Assembly: GCF_000739695.1 (NCBI RefSeq) | Contig: NZ_BBIO01000005.1 | Span: 1 to 64,000, forward strand | Origin: Tepidicaulis marinus | Lineage (GTDB): Bacteria > Pseudomonadota > Alphaproteobacteria > Parvibaculales > Parvibaculaceae | Direction of reading: 5' to 3' | DNA length: 64,000 bases | Shown here: positions 27,107 to 38,501 of the stretch, one piece after another | Numbering within the stretch: the stretch's first letter is position 1 | Layout: each line of letters starts with the position of its first letter | Notes under the pieces: generated by a model | Told to the model about the DNA's origin: nothing | Database searches by the model: none | What the model saw: the letters and a program-made list of their open reading frames with translations, nothing else | Position numbers and translations under genes: made by a program

Positions 27107-28339
27107 TTAGGTCTCTCTTTCTTTTTCCGCCGCTATTTCTTCGGCCATTTCATCGCTGTCATCGAAGGCATGCTGGCGTGCGCGCGCGGCCTCGCGGATA
27201 TTCTCGAAGGCCTTTTCATGGCGGCTGACAAAGCGGTGAAAATCGGCCCGCGATAGTTTGAGTACATGGCAGCGGGTCAGCGCCTCCACCGACGCCGAGC
27301 GCTTGCGCTCATCGATGAGCGCCATCTGGCCGAAGAAATCGCCCTCCTCCAGATCCACCACACCGCCGGGCAGATAAGCCCGCGCCTGCCCGACAACGAT
27401 GAAATACATCCCGTCCGCGTCTTCTCCGCGCTGGGTAATCAGCGTGCCGGCGGGAATGATCTGCGATTGCAGGAGTTTGAGAAGATCGCCGACGGCGTAA
27501 GGCTCGAGCCCCTGAAAAAGCGGCACCCGCGCCACCATATCCCAGTTCACCACGAAATCGCGCCGGTGAATTTCCTGGGCAAAGCCGCTGGAGACGATGG
27601 CGATCGGCACCGCGAACATGCAAAGACCGAGCAGCATGACAACGCCGCCGACCAGCTTGCCGAGCAGCGTGACCGGCACCGCATCGCCGTAGCCGACGGT
27701 GGTCAGCGTTGCAATCGCCCACCACATGGCATCGGGCACGGAGCCGAAATGCGCCGGCTGCACTTCTCCCTCGATCCAGTACATTGCCGTCGCCGAGGTC
27801 ATGAGAAGCCCGGCCATGATGATAAGCGCGCCCATAATGGCCCGGCTTTCGGCCGCCAGCACCCGGCCGAATGTGGCAAGGGCCGGCGAAAACCGCACCA
27901 GCTTGAGAAAGCGCAAGAGACGGAAGAGCCGGAGCACCCGCAAATCGATGAAGAAGAGGAACGACAGATAGAAGGGCGCGATCACCGCAAGATCGATCAG
28001 CATCGGCCAGGTCAGCGCCCAGCGCGCCCGCGCCTTTAGCGGGCTGAGATGCCGCACGCTCGGATGGTCCACCGCCACCCAGAGCCGGGCAAAATATTCC
28101 AGCGTAAAAATCGCGATGGAGAAAATCTCGAAGCGGAAAAACGCCGCGCCGTAACGCGCATCGACCTCCGGCACGGTCTGCAGCGCGAAGGCTGCGACAT
28201 TCGCCAGAATGAGGCCGACCATAAAAATATCGAAGATAATGCTCGGCAGATCACCGGTCTTGCCCGCCTCCAGCACCACATAGAGGCGGCGGCGCAGCCC
28301 ATGGGCGCCGGACGCGTTATGCGGGCCTTCAGGCGGCAC
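27107..28339 (-). CDS. Voltage-sensor potassium channel with C-terminal cyclic-nucleotide-binding domain
   Basis: The 410-residue protein has six membrane segments (about 33-260). S4 carries regularly spaced arginines and a lysine ([18 protein letters not shown], about 133-150), and the selectivity filter is TLTTVGYGD (212-219). A cyclic-nucleotide-binding domain follows (about 275-385). This is the MlotiK1-like layout. In the phosphate-binding cassette the usual Gly-Glu is Gly-Gln here (FFGQMAL, 335-341), while the phosphate-binding arginine (Arg347) is kept. The start is uncertain: I chose a GTG overlapping the alaS stop by 11 bases because no ATG exists before the first membrane helix; GTG codons at 28279 and 28276 are alternatives. 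Confidence 0.87.
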   Translation of the reverse strand: MPPEGPHNASGAHGLRRRLYVVLEAGKTGDLPSIIFDIFMVGLILANVAAFALQTVPEVDARYGAAFFRFEIFSIAIFTLEYFARLWVAVDHPSVRHLSPLKARARWALTWPMLIDLAVIAPFYLSFLFFIDLRVLRLFRLLRFLKLVRFSPALATFGRVLAAESRAIMGALIIMAGLLMTSATAMYWIEGEVQPAHFGSVPDAMWWAIATLTTVGYGDAVPVTLLGKLVGGVVMLLGLCMFAVPIAIVSSGFAQEIHRRDFVVNWDMVARVPLFQGLEPYAVGDLLKLLQSQIIPAGTLITQRGEDADGMYFIVVGQARAYLPGGVVDLEEGDFFGQMALIDERKRSASVEALTRCHVLKLSRADFHRFVSRHEKAFENIREAARARQHAFDDSDEMAEEIAAEKERET

Positions 28340-31004
28340 CGGCAAGGGAGCTGACCATGGCGCGGATCGCGCCGAGCGCCGCTTCTGCTTTCGCCCCGTC
28401 GGGACCGCCGGCCTGGGCCATGTCGGGCCGGCCGCCGCCGCCTTTGCCGCCCACGGCTTCCGCCCCCGCCCGCACAAGCTCCACTGCGCTATAGCGGTCC
28501 GTCAAATCGCCCGTCACGCCGACGGCAAGGCCCGCTTTGCCTTCTTCCGTGGCCGTGACGAAGGCGACGATGCCGGTGCCGATCTGTTTTTTCGCCTCGT
28601 CGATCATGCCGCGCAGGTCCTTCGGATTGACCCCGTCGAGCTTGCGCGCAATGAGTTTGATACCGCCGAGGTCTTCGGCTGCCTGCCCAGAAGAAGACGA
28701 ACCGCCGCCGCCCAGCGCGAGCTTGCGCTTGGCATCGGCGAGTTCCTTTTCAAGACGTTTGCGTTCCTCGACCAGCGAGAGAACGCGGGCCGGGACTTCA
28801 TCCGGCGTCACCCGCAAGGCCGCCGCCGCATCGCGGGCAATCTCTTCCTGATGCACGAGATAGCGCCGCGCGCCCTCGCCCGTCAGCGCTTCGATGCGCC
28901 GCACGCCCGAACCCACGGCGCCCTCGGAGATAATTTTGAACAGCGCGATGTCGCCGAGGCGGCGCACATGCGTGCCGCCGCACAGTTCCACCGAATAAGG
29001 CCGCTTGCCCTCTTCATCGGGCGCGCCCATGGCAAGAACGCGCACTTCATCGCCGTATTTTTCCCCGAAAAGCGCAAGCGCCCCTGCCTCGATCGCGGCG
29101 TCCGGCGTCATCAGGCGAGTGGAAACATCCGTATTGCGGCGGATCTGATCATTGACGATCTCTTCCACCTTCGCGATTTCCTCCGCGCTCATCGGCTTGG
29201 GATGGGCAAAGTCGAAACGCAGCCGCTCGGGCGAAACGAGAGAGCCCTTTTGCGCCACATGTTCACCGAGCACCCGGCGCAGCGCCTCATGCACAAGGTG
29301 GGTCGCGGAATGATTGGCGCGCGTTGCCGTGCGCCGGGCCTGGTTCACCTGCAACTCGGCAATATCGCCGCTCTTCAGGCTGCCGCGTTTCAGCGTACCG
29401 AGATGGACGATGAGATCGCCGACTTTTTTCTGCGTGTCGCGCACGTCGAATTCGGCGCCGGCGCCGGTAAAGATCACGCCGGTATCGCCGACCTGGCCGC
29501 CGCTTTCCCCGTAAAAAGGCGTTTGGTTGAGAATGACCGCGCCTTCATCGCCCGCTTGAAGAGCGTCCACCCGCGCGCCGTCCTTGACGAGCGCCACGAT
29601 TTTGCCTTCCGCCGTTTCATTCTCATAGCCAAGGAACTCGCTTGCGCCCGCTTCATCGCGCAGCTCGAACCAGAGCGTTTCGGTTGCCTGTTCGCCCGAT
29701 CCCGCCCAGGCCTTGCGCGCCTCGGCCTTCTGGCGGGCCATGGCTTCATTGAACCCCTCCACATCCACATCCATGCCCCGGCCGCGCAGCGCATCCTGGG
29801 TCAGATCGAGCGGAAAGCCATAGGTGTCGTAAAGCCGGAAGGCGACATCGCCGGGCAGCGTGCCTGTGCCTTGACGCTGTTCGACCTCCTCATCCAGCAG
29901 CTTGAGGCCGCGGGCCAGCGTTTCACGGAAGCGGGTTTCTTCCAGTTTGAGCGTTTCGGTAATCAGCGCCTGCGCGCGCGTCAATTCCGGATAGGCCGCG
30001 CCCATCTGCTGGACAAGCGCGGGCACCAGTTTCCACATCATCGGGTCACTTGCCCCCAAAAGCTGGGCATGGCGCATGGCGCGGCGCATGATCCGGCGCA
30101 GCACATAGCCGCGCCCTTCATTCGACGGCAGCACCCCGTCGGCGATGAGGAAAGAAGACGAGCGCAAATGGTCCGCGATGACACGGTGGCTGACGCCATG
30201 GGCCCCGCGCGGCTCGGTGTTTGAGGCATGAGCCGAGGCCTCGATCAGTGCACGGAAGAGGTCGGTTTCATAATTATCATGCGTGCCCTGCAGCACCGCG
30301 CTGATCCGCTCCAGCCCCATGCCTGTGTCGATAGAGGGCTTGGGCAGCTCCACCCGGTTGTCGGGGGCGAGCTGGTCGAACTGCATGAAGACGAGGTTCC
30401 AGATCTCGATGAACCGGTCGCCGTCTTCATCCGGACTGCCGGGAGGGCCGCCCGGAATATGCTCCCCGTGATCGTAGAAGATCTCCGAGCAAGGCCCGCA
30501 AGGGCCCGTCTCGCCCATGGACCAGAAATTGTCCGAGGTGGGAATGCGGATGATCTTGCTGTCGGAAAAGCCCGCGATCTTTTTCCACAGTTCGAAGGCT
30601 TCATCGTCCTCGGAATAGACGGTGGCGAGCAGCTTGTCCTTCGGCAAGCCGAATTCCTTCGTGATCAGGTTCCAGGCAAATTCGATCGCCTCGGCCTTGA
30701 AATAATCGCCGAAGGAGAAATTGCCCAGCATCTCGAAGAAGGTGTGATGGCGCGCCGTATAGCCCACATTGTCGAGATCGTTGTGCTTGCCGCCCGCGCG
30801 CACGCATTTTTGCGAGGAAGCCGCGCGCACGTAAGGGCGCTTTTCCGCGCCGGTAAAAACGTTCTTGAAGGGCACCATGCCCGCATTGGTGAAAAGCAGC
30901 GTGGGATCGTTCGAGGGAACGAGCGAGGCCGATTGCACGGTCTCATGGCCGTGCTGGCCGAAATAATCGAGAAACGTCGCGCGAATATCGTTCAGGCCGC
31001 TCAT
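28329..31004 (-). CDS. alaS: Alanyl-tRNA synthetase
   Basis: The 891-residue enzyme charges tRNA-Ala. The class II catalytic core opens [21 protein letters not shown] with [13 protein letters not shown] and [30 protein letters not shown]. The editing domain has [16 protein letters not shown] with its zinc-type histidines and [14 protein letters not shown] with the Cys and His. The C-terminal part ends in a glycine-rich DHHA1 domain ([16 protein letters not shown]). The ATG has GAGTGA upstream; an in-frame GTG three codons earlier is possible. Its stop overlaps the channel gene. Confidence 0.97.
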   Translation of the reverse strand: MSGLNDIRATFLDYFGQHGHETVQSASLVPSNDPTLLFTNAGMVPFKNVFTGAEKRPYVRAASSQKCVRAGGKHNDLDNVGYTARHHTFFEMLGNFSFGDYFKAEAIEFAWNLITKEFGLPKDKLLATVYSEDDEAFELWKKIAGFSDSKIIRIPTSDNFWSMGETGPCGPCSEIFYDHGEHIPGGPPGSPDEDGDRFIEIWNLVFMQFDQLAPDNRVELPKPSIDTGMGLERISAVLQGTHDNYETDLFRALIEASAHASNTEPRGAHGVSHRVIADHLRSSSFLIADGVLPSNEGRGYVLRRIMRRAMRHAQLLGASDPMMWKLVPALVQQMGAAYPELTRAQALITETLKLEETRFRETLARGLKLLDEEVEQRQGTGTLPGDVAFRLYDTYGFPLDLTQDALRGRGMDVDVEGFNEAMARQKAEARKAWAGSGEQATETLWFELRDEAGASEFLGYENETAEGKIVALVKDGARVDALQAGDEGAVILNQTPFYGESGGQVGDTGVIFTGAGAEFDVRDTQKKVGDLIVHLGTLKRGSLKSGDIAELQVNQARRTATRANHSATHLVHEALRRVLGEHVAQKGSLVSPERLRFDFAHPKPMSAEEIAKVEEIVNDQIRRNTDVSTRLMTPDAAIEAGALALFGEKYGDEVRVLAMGAPDEEGKRPYSVELCGGTHVRRLGDIALFKIISEGAVGSGVRRIEALTGEGARRYLVHQEEIARDAAAALRVTPDEVPARVLSLVEERKRLEKELADAKRKLALGGGGSSSSGQAAEDLGGIKLIARKLDGVNPKDLRGMIDEAKKQIGTGIVAFVTATEEGKAGLAVGVTGDLTDRYSAVELVRAGAEAVGGKGGGGRPDMAQAGGPDGAKAEAALGAIRAMVSSLAGAA

Positions 31005-31322
31005 AAAATTCACTCAAAAGATCAAGGTTTGTGGGCAGTTACCGGCAATAGCATGAGCCTAGCTTTTACTAGGCAAGCCCTACCCTGTCCAGCGGCGCCG
31101 GAGGCCTCTATCGCCCGCCCGCTTACCATTTAGAACGCTCCATCCGGCCGCCAAACGGGGGCCCATGCGAGAGAGTGCGAGAGAGAAGGCAAGAAAGAGG
31201 GCAAGCCTCGGGAAGACGAGCCCCGGAATCAAGAAGCGGCGCCGGGGACCGGCGCCGCTTCAACGCCTCAGGAGGCGTCACAGGAACTTTGAGCCTTTAA
31301 AAGAGGCGGCAGAGAAGGCGGA
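31005..31322. other. Gap between recA and alaS with purine-rich tract
   Basis: No gene is supported here. Bases about 31164-31230 are almost all purine and include the direct repeat TGCGAGAGAG twice in a row. The recA terminator lies at the recA-proximal end and the alaS promoter presumably near 31020-31060. Confidence 0.6.
31233..31261 (-). terminator. Terminator hairpin of recA
   Basis: The 13-base arms GAAGCGGCGCCGG and CCGGCGCCGCTTC lie 62 bases past the recA stop. On the minus strand the stem is followed by TTGATTCC, a weak T run. Confidence 0.65.
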
Positions 31323-32432
<1,110 letters not shown>

Positions 32433-32551
32433 CTTCGGCACCCCTTATTTCACAGGGGCCGGAGCCCCGCAATGGAAGTAAATGTACATATTTTGTTCTC
32501 ATTGACAAGCGGTGAGATAAGTAGCTGTTTTAAAACGATAAATAAGAACGT

Positions 32552-32566
32552 GTTCGCAGAGCGTTC
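32552..32566 (-). promoter_or_regulatory. LexA/SOS box of recA (alphaproteobacterial type)
   Basis: GTTC-GCAGAGC-GTTC is an exact match to the GTTC-N7-GTTC direct-repeat SOS box of Alphaproteobacteria. It lies between recA and the divergent membrane-protein gene, about 120 bases before the recA start. Confidence 0.85.
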
Positions 32567-32799
32567 TCGAAAAATGGACCCCATTGGAACCGGAGCGAAG
32601 GCGACTCGCCGCCCGCCTCTGGCCAGCCTGCGCGCGGTGCAAGATTCGCCGCTCTCCTGCAGCCTATGAGCGTGCCCGCCGCACCCGTCAGATATGAAAT
32701 CCTGACGCCAGATTTGCCGCGCCTTTGCCGTTGCAGGCAAGCCCTAAGCAGGGCACCTAAAGCGCCGGGGATGATCACGCCAATCCGGGGGACCTGCCC

Positions 32800-33582
32800 A
32801 TGGCCGCCACCAGCCTTCCGCTTTCTTCCTTGCCGCTGCTGCTTCTGGCGCTGTTCGGCACGATCACCTTTATGGGCGCGCGGGCCTGGCGCGCAGGGAC
32901 GCTTAGCCAAGGCGAAGCTGCGCTCCTTTTCGGGCTCTTTGCCGCCGGCGCGCTTTGGACCTGGGCTGCCGCCGAACTTGCCCTTTCCAGCACGGCGCAA
33001 AGCGCGGGCTTCCTCTTCTGGCTGCCCGGCCTCTGGCTGCCCTATACGATCATTTTTATCCTGCAGCCTTTGCGGCTGACCGCTTTCGGCCGCCAGGGAC
33101 TTTACAAACTGATGGATCAGATCTCCCCCGCCGTCATCGTCGCGCTGGAAGGCTTGCGCATTCTCGGCCTCGGCACCTTGCTCAAAACGTTTCAGGGCAC
33201 CTTCCCCGTTCATTTCGAAGTGCTGACGGGCATCCCCGATCTTCTTTTCGGCGTTTCCGCCCTCGCCGTCCTCTGGCTCATCGCGCGCGGGCGGATCACC
33301 TGGCGCGGGCTGATGCGCTGGCATCTTGCCGGGCTCTTCATTCTGGCACCCGCCGGGCTTTTCATTCAGCTCGGCCTGCCCGGCCCCTTGCAGCTTTTCT
33401 CCAGCCCGCCGACCAGCCTGGCGCTTTTCGAATTCCCGATGATCCTCGCGCCCGCCTCCGCCGTGCCGCTATTCGCTTTCATCAATGCGTGGTCGGTGCT
33501 CTGGCTGCGCCGGCGCAGGCCGGAAAACCTGCTCGCCCCTTATGCGCGCAGCGCCCCGGCAGAAGCTAGAGCAGAGGCATAG
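32800..33582 (+). CDS. Integral membrane protein of unknown function
   Basis: The 260-residue protein has about seven hydrophobic helices (near residues 8-27, 41-62, 69-88, 105-125, 148-163, 176-195, 208-234) and a basic C-terminus (RRRRPENLLAPY). I do not recognise the family. It is divergent from recA with the SOS box between them, so DNA-damage control of this gene is possible, but the box lies about 235 bases upstream of its start. GGGGACC precedes the ATG. It converges with cckA. Confidence 0.7.
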   Translation: MAATSLPLSSLPLLLLALFGTITFMGARAWRAGTLSQGEAALLFGLFAAGALWTWAAAELALSSTAQSAGFLFWLPGLWLPYTIIFILQPLRLTAFGRQGLYKLMDQISPAVIVALEGLRILGLGTLLKTFQGTFPVHFEVLTGIPDLLFGVSALAVLWLIARGRITWRGLMRWHLAGLFILAPAGLFIQLGLPGPLQLFSSPPTSLALFEFPMILAPASAVPLFAFINAWSVLWLRRRRPENLLAPYARSAPAEARAEA

Positions 33583-33595
33583 TTTGGCGCCCGCG

Positions 33596-36187
33596 CTAGG
33601 CCTCGTCGATCGCCTCTTTCACGGCGGCGGCAAGCTGCTTCAGCGAGAAGGGTTTGGGCAGGAAGCGGAAATCTTCAGTGGGATCAAGGCTCTTGGCAAA
33701 GGCATCTTCGGCATAGCCGGAGACGAAAATGATTTTCGTTGCCTTGCCCCGTTGGCGCAGTTCTTTGAGCATGGTCGGCCCATCCATGTTGGGCATCACC
33801 ACGTCGGAGACGATAAGGTCGATCTTGCCTTCATGATTGTCGACGATTTCAAGCGCCGCCTCGCCGCTTTCCGCTTCCAGCACCTCATAGCCGCGCGTGG
33901 TCAGCGCGCGCACGGCAAAGGTGCGCACCGCATCCTCATCTTCCACGAGCAAAATAGTGCCCTTGCCGGTCAGATCGCGCGTATCGACGGGCGCGGCTTC
34001 CTCGGCCTTGGCGGCTTTTTCCTTCTCGGTCTCATAATAGCGCGGCAGATAGATGCGGAACGTCGTGCCCTTGCCCAAGGTTGAGTACGGGAAGATATAA
34101 CCGCCCGTCTGCTTGACGATGCCATAGACCGTCGACAGCCCGAGCCCGGTGCCCTTATGCACATCCTTGGTGGTGAAGAAGGGTTCGAAGATTTTCGCCA
34201 GATGTTCCTTGGCAATGCCGGTCCCGGTATCGGCCACTTCGATCAGAATATATTCGCCGGGCGGCATCACCGAATGATCGAGCGCGCGCGAATCTGCCTC
34301 CGAGACATTGGCGGTGCGGATCGTCAGCCGCCCGCCTTCGGGCATCGCATCGCGCGCATTGACCGACAGATTGACGATTACCTGTTCCAGCTGGCTCTGG
34401 TCGACTTTGACAAGGCCGAGATCGCGCCCATGCACGATTTTCAGGTCTACCGTCTCGCCCAGCAGCCGGTCCAGCAGATTGTGCAATTCGGCCAGTTCGT
34501 CCGTCAGATTCAGCACTTTCGGGCGCAGCGTCTGGCGGCGGGAGAAAGCCAGAAGCTGGCGCGTCAAATTCGCCGCGCGGTTGGCGTTCTGCTTGATCTG
34601 CATGACATCGGCAAAGGAGGGATCGCCGGCCTTGTGGCGCGCGAGCAAAAGATCGCAAAAGCCGATAATGGCGGTAAGCAGATTGTTGAAATCATGGGCG
34701 ACGCCGCCGGCCAGTTGCCCCACCGCCTGCATTTTCTGGGACTGGGCGAATTGCAGTTCCAGCGTTTTGCGCTCGGTGGAATCGACGATGTAAAGGGCAA
34801 GCTGCGCCTGTTCATCCCCCTCAACACCCGCAGGCCCGTCCGCCCGCCCCGCGCGGCTGTCGAGCCGGCTCGTATAGATCTGCACGATGCGGTCGTTTTG
34901 CCCGGCCAGATGCGCCTCGAAAGAGACGATGCCGTCGCCTTTCAGCCCGCGCGCGAGCGCATCCCGGAAACCGTCCCGGTCTTCGGGCGCCAGAAATTCG
35001 GTGAATTTGCCCGCCTTGTTAACCGGCATGTCCACAAGGCCTGTAAAGGCCGCATTCGCCGCTTCCACCCGTCCCTTGCCGTTCAGCATGACAACGCCGA
35101 CGGGCGCATGCTGGAAGAAGCGGGAAAAGCGCATCTCCGCCTCGCGCAGGCTGGCTTCCATCTCATCGCCCGGCGAGCGGTCGAGCACCAGCGAGCGGGA
35201 GGCGAGCGGCGCCCCGGCGCTGTCATATTCATATGTCTGGATGATCCGGCTGGGCAGCGGGCCATGGGCCCCTTTCAGATCGAGATTGACCACCTGAAGG
35301 TCCATCCCTTCTTCACGCAGCGGCGGGGAAAGCGCAGCCACATCGCCCAGCGCCAGATCCTGCACGCTCATGCCCCGCGCCGTGATCTGCTCCGGCTCGA
35401 GCCCGAGACTGGCCGCAAGATGCTTGTTCACATAAGCGATCTTGCCGTCCGCCCCGGCAGAGAAAAAGCCGAAAGGCGCCGCATCCAGATAGGAAAGGTA
35501 GCGTGTGCGTTCCTCGCGCGCGTCTTTCGCCGCGGCCCGCTCGCCCGTCAAATCCTTGATATGCCAAAGCGCGGCATCGCGCCCAAAACTGCCTTGCCCG
35601 TCCAGCGGCCGCACCGACACCAGCGCCGTGACCGTGCGGGCCGCGCCGGCGGCAGGCTGGAACGTCAGCTCCGCCTCGTCTGCAAGGCCGAGCCGGGCCG
35701 CCTGGGCAAGCTGATAGAGCGCCTCCTCCACCCCCTCCTGGCCCGACAGCAGCCGGTCGAAGGGCACTGCCCGGCCCTTATCGTCAAGGCCGAGCGCCCG
35801 GTAGGCTTCATTGGCAAAGAGCACCGTGCCGCCCGCCGAGGTGATCAGGCAGGGATCGGGCAAGGCCTCCAGCGCCGGTGCTGCAAAGCCTTTGACCATG
35901 CGCGAAAGAGAGCCGCGCGCGCCGGCGCTGCTTCCCCGGGCCGCCAGGCCGAAAAAGGCCAGCGCCACGGCCGAGCAAATCCCGGCCAAAAGGAAATAGG
36001 CAACCGGGCCGATGGCGGAAAAATCGACAAGGGAAAAGGCCAGGAGCGCCACGGCGATGATCGCGCCCAGCCAGCTGATACGCGGCAGAAGGCCGCCGCG
36101 CGGCGCGGCAAACGCCGCCGCCTCGGTGTGGGCGTGCGGGCCCGGGCCATCTGCCCGGCCATCTATAGGAGCATCCAGTTGGCTCAT
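33596..36187 (-). CDS. cckA: Hybrid sensor histidine kinase CckA
   Basis: The 863-residue protein has two membrane helices (about 38-55 and 61-82), several PAS-type sensor domains (about 110-475), a HisKA-type domain with phospho-His498 in GGVAHDFNNLLTAIIGFCDLL, an ATP-binding domain (NLSVNARDAMPEGG, DTGTGIAKEHLAKIFEPFFTTK, GTGLGLSTVYGI) and a C-terminal receiver domain with Asp795 (LIVSDVVMPNMDG). In Caulobacter CckA passes phosphate through ChpT to the cell-cycle regulator CtrA, which drives early flagellar genes. Its position next to flhB, with CtrA-type boxes in the nearby operons, fits that role. No chpT or ctrA is in the window. No clear ribosome-binding site precedes the ATG. Confidence 0.94.
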   Translation of the reverse strand: MSQLDAPIDGRADGPGPHAHTEAAAFAAPRGGLLPRISWLGAIIAVALLAFSLVDFSAIGPVAYFLLAGICSAVALAFFGLAARGSSAGARGSLSRMVKGFAAPALEALPDPCLITSAGGTVLFANEAYRALGLDDKGRAVPFDRLLSGQEGVEEALYQLAQAARLGLADEAELTFQPAAGAARTVTALVSVRPLDGQGSFGRDAALWHIKDLTGERAAAKDAREERTRYLSYLDAAPFGFFSAGADGKIAYVNKHLAASLGLEPEQITARGMSVQDLALGDVAALSPPLREEGMDLQVVNLDLKGAHGPLPSRIIQTYEYDSAGAPLASRSLVLDRSPGDEMEASLREAEMRFSRFFQHAPVGVVMLNGKGRVEAANAAFTGLVDMPVNKAGKFTEFLAPEDRDGFRDALARGLKGDGIVSFEAHLAGQNDRIVQIYTSRLDSRAGRADGPAGVEGDEQAQLALYIVDSTERKTLELQFAQSQKMQAVGQLAGGVAHDFNNLLTAIIGFCDLLLARHKAGDPSFADVMQIKQNANRAANLTRQLLAFSRRQTLRPKVLNLTDELAELHNLLDRLLGETVDLKIVHGRDLGLVKVDQSQLEQVIVNLSVNARDAMPEGGRLTIRTANVSEADSRALDHSVMPPGEYILIEVADTGTGIAKEHLAKIFEPFFTTKDVHKGTGLGLSTVYGIVKQTGGYIFPYSTLGKGTTFRIYLPRYYETEKEKAAKAEEAAPVDTRDLTGKGTILLVEDEDAVRTFAVRALTTRGYEVLEAESGEAALEIVDNHEGKIDLIVSDVVMPNMDGPTMLKELRQRGKATKIIFVSGYAEDAFAKSLDPTEDFRFLPKPFSLKQLAAAVKEAIDEA

Positions 36188-36257
36188 GCGCTCAATTCGA
36201 CCCGCGATCGGCTCTCGTGTCCAGGGCCGGACTTAAACGCCGGCGGAGCCTTGCGAA

Positions 36258-37343
36258 TCAGGTCCGGCGCGTCCGCCAGGACATTTTAGCCTTAAGACGC
36301 ATGACGTAGCCAATAACCTCTGCCACGGCGCGGTAATGTTCCGGCGGGATTTCCTCGTCGATCTCGACCGTGGCGTGGAGCGCGCGGGCGAGCGGCGGGT
36401 TGACCACAACGGGAATTTCATGCGCCTCGGCGATTTCACGGATTTTCAGCGCCACCGCGTCGATCCCCTTGGCCAGCACCAGCGGCGCGGCCATGCCCTG
36501 CTCGTATTTCAGCGCAATGGCATAGTGGGTCGGGTTGGCGATCACGACCGAAGCCTCCGGCACGGCGGCCATCATGCGTTTGCGCCCGCGCTCCATGCGC
36601 AGCTGGCGCAGCTTCGCCTTGACGGTCGGATCCCCTTCCATCTGCTTATATTCGTCTTTGATCTCCTGGATGCTCATGCGCTGCTTCTTCATCCATTGGA
36701 AGCGCTCGTAAAGATAATCCAGTCCGGCAAGAACGCCGAGCACCGCCAGGACGCCGATGGAAACGCGGATCGTCAGCATCTGCACCAGCGGCAGAATCTC
36801 GCTGACTTCATAAGTCACCATGACCGCCAGCCGGTCCCGCTCGGGCCAGAGAATGACGAACGTCACCACGCCGACGATACAAATCTTGACGATGCCCTTT
36901 GTGAAATTGACGAGGCTGGTGAGCGAGAACAATCTTTTGAAGCCTTGCAGCGGCGAGATTTTGTTCAGCTTCGGCTTCATTTTCTCGGTTGTGAAGATCG
37001 GCTTGTGCTGCAGCACATTGCCCGCCAGCGCGCCCGCCATCAAAACCGCCATGGGCAGCGCGAGAGAGAGCAGCACCGCCGTGCCGATATCCATCCAGAG
37101 CATACGCAAATGCTGCGCGTCCATCGGGATATCGTGGGGCGAGGCGATGAAGACTTCGAAGAAATGCGACAATTTCGCCGCCATGCCCGGCGACAGGAAC
37201 CCCGCCGTAATGCAGGCGCCCAGCATCACGAACCAGGTATTGACCTCCTGGCTCTTGGCCACGTCGCCCTTTTTATGGGCGTCTTCCAGCTTCTTGCTGG
37301 TTGGCTCTTCTGTTTTTTCTGTATCGTCCGATTGGTCGGCCAT
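36258..37343 (-). CDS. flhB: Flagellar export switch protein FlhB
   Basis: The 361-residue membrane protein of the flagellar type III export gate has four membrane helices in the first 215 residues and the self-cleaving NPTH site (270-273) in its cytoplasmic domain, which switches export from hook to filament proteins. It opens MADQSDDTEKTEEPTSKKLEDAHKKGDVAKSQEV, typical of the family. It is the last gene of the flgB-flgC-fliE-fliQ-fliR-flhB run. Confidence 0.97.
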   Translation of the reverse strand: MADQSDDTEKTEEPTSKKLEDAHKKGDVAKSQEVNTWFVMLGACITAGFLSPGMAAKLSHFFEVFIASPHDIPMDAQHLRMLWMDIGTAVLLSLALPMAVLMAGALAGNVLQHKPIFTTEKMKPKLNKISPLQGFKRLFSLTSLVNFTKGIVKICIVGVVTFVILWPERDRLAVMVTYEVSEILPLVQMLTIRVSIGVLAVLGVLAGLDYLYERFQWMKKQRMSIQEIKDEYKQMEGDPTVKAKLRQLRMERGRKRMMAAVPEASVVIANPTHYAIALKYEQGMAAPLVLAKGIDAVALKIREIAEAHEIPVVVNPPLARALHATVEIDEEIPPEHYRAVAEVIGYVMRLKAKMSWRTRRT

Positions 37344-37367
37344 GCCTCACCTTTCACTATTCAGCCG

Positions 37368-38126
37368 TCAGGCGAGAAACTGGCTCAAGGTCGCCTCGAA
37401 ATAACCGAGGAACCACGACATCATGACGCCGAGCAACACCATCAAAAGCAAGAAGCCGAGGAAGATGTTGGCCGGCAGCGCGATAAAGAAGACCTGCAAT
37501 TGCGGCATGAGGCGGGACAAAATCCCCAGCCCCATATAAAAGACCAGGCCGAAGACGAGGAACGGTGCGGAAAGCTGCACGCCGAGTTTGAACGATCCGG
37601 CGATGACGCCCGTTACCGCCTGCAGAAAGTCGCCGACCGGCAGCGGCGCGCCCGGCTTGAAAAGCGCATAACTGTCATTCATTACCGCGATCAAAAGGTA
37701 ATGGAGATCGGTGGCGAAAATCATCGTCACCGCGACGACCGACATGAAAGAGCCCACAAGCGCGCTCTGAATGCCCTGTGTCGGGTCCACGTTCTGCGCG
37801 AAGGCAAGGCCCGTCTGAAAGGCGATGATCGTGCCGGCGATTTGCAGCGCCGTCATGAGCAGGCGCGCGGTGCCGCCGATCATCAATCCGATGAGAAATT
37901 CCGACACGATCGCGCCTGCCAGAAGGCCCGGCGTTGCCGGCAAGGTGCCGTAATTGTCCTGCACCAGCGGCATCAGGATCGCTGTCAGCGTCACGGCGAA
38001 GGTCAGGCGGATGCGCCCCGGCACCGAAATTTCGCCAAGCGCCGGCATCAGCATGATCATCGTGCCGATCCGGCAGAAGATCATGAGGAAAACGAAAACC
38101 GTATCTGGCGCGGCGGTAATGTTCAC
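37368..38126 (-). CDS. fliR: Flagellar export gate protein FliR
   Basis: The 252-residue polytopic protein of the FliPQR core channel begins with GTG. RIGTMIMLMPALGEISVPGRIRL and SEFLIGLMIGGTARLLMTALQIAGTIIAFQTGLAFA are FliR hallmarks. The FliR stop lies 24 bases before FlhB, and the gene follows FliQ in the standard order. Confidence 0.96.
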   Translation of the reverse strand: MNITAAPDTVFVFLMIFCRIGTMIMLMPALGEISVPGRIRLTFAVTLTAILMPLVQDNYGTLPATPGLLAGAIVSEFLIGLMIGGTARLLMTALQIAGTIIAFQTGLAFAQNVDPTQGIQSALVGSFMSVVAVTMIFATDLHYLLIAVMNDSYALFKPGAPLPVGDFLQAVTGVIAGSFKLGVQLSAPFLVFGLVFYMGLGILSRLMPQLQVFFIALPANIFLGFLLLMVLLGVMMSWFLGYFEATLSQFLA

Positions 38127-38158
38127 GCGGGAAGTTCCTGCCTGCTCACAAGCCGCCC

Positions 38159-38422
38159 TCAGCCGGCGACGATTTTATCGGCGATATACGTCATGTAGGT
38201 GCCCATGGCCTGGCCCATGAAGGGCAGGAAAACAAGCATGAAGAGAAAGATCGCAAGGATCTTCGGCACGAAGACCAGCGTCATTTCCTGAATTTGCGTC
38301 AGCGCCTGCACCAGCGCGATCGCAAGGCCGACCGCCAGCGCGACCAGCATCAGCGGCCCGGATACTTTCAGCAGTACGTAAATCCCTTCGCGGGCGACAT
38401 CGAGAATTTCAGCGCCGGTCAT
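38159..38422 (-). CDS. fliQ: Flagellar export gate protein FliQ
   Basis: The 87-residue protein has two membrane helices. MTGAEILDVAREGIYVLLKVSGPLML and ALTQIQEMTLVFVPKILAIF are the usual FliQ pattern. GGGGGAA lies about 8 bases before the chosen ATG; a longer open frame gives a length abnormal for FliQ. Confidence 0.96.
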   Translation of the reverse strand: MTGAEILDVAREGIYVLLKVSGPLMLVALAVGLAIALVQALTQIQEMTLVFVPKILAIFLFMLVFLPFMGQAMGTYMTYIADKIVAG

Positions 38423-38501
38423 TCGGCCATTTCCCCCTGCAAGCTGCCCGCTCCCCCGAGCGCGCATTTCAACAGCATGATTAAAGTTGCTTGCGCGCCG
38501 C

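Noticed and set aside
34157-36289. Plus-strand open frame of 710 codons opposite cckA
   Set aside because: Same reasoning: cckA has all kinase motifs, the opposite frame has none.
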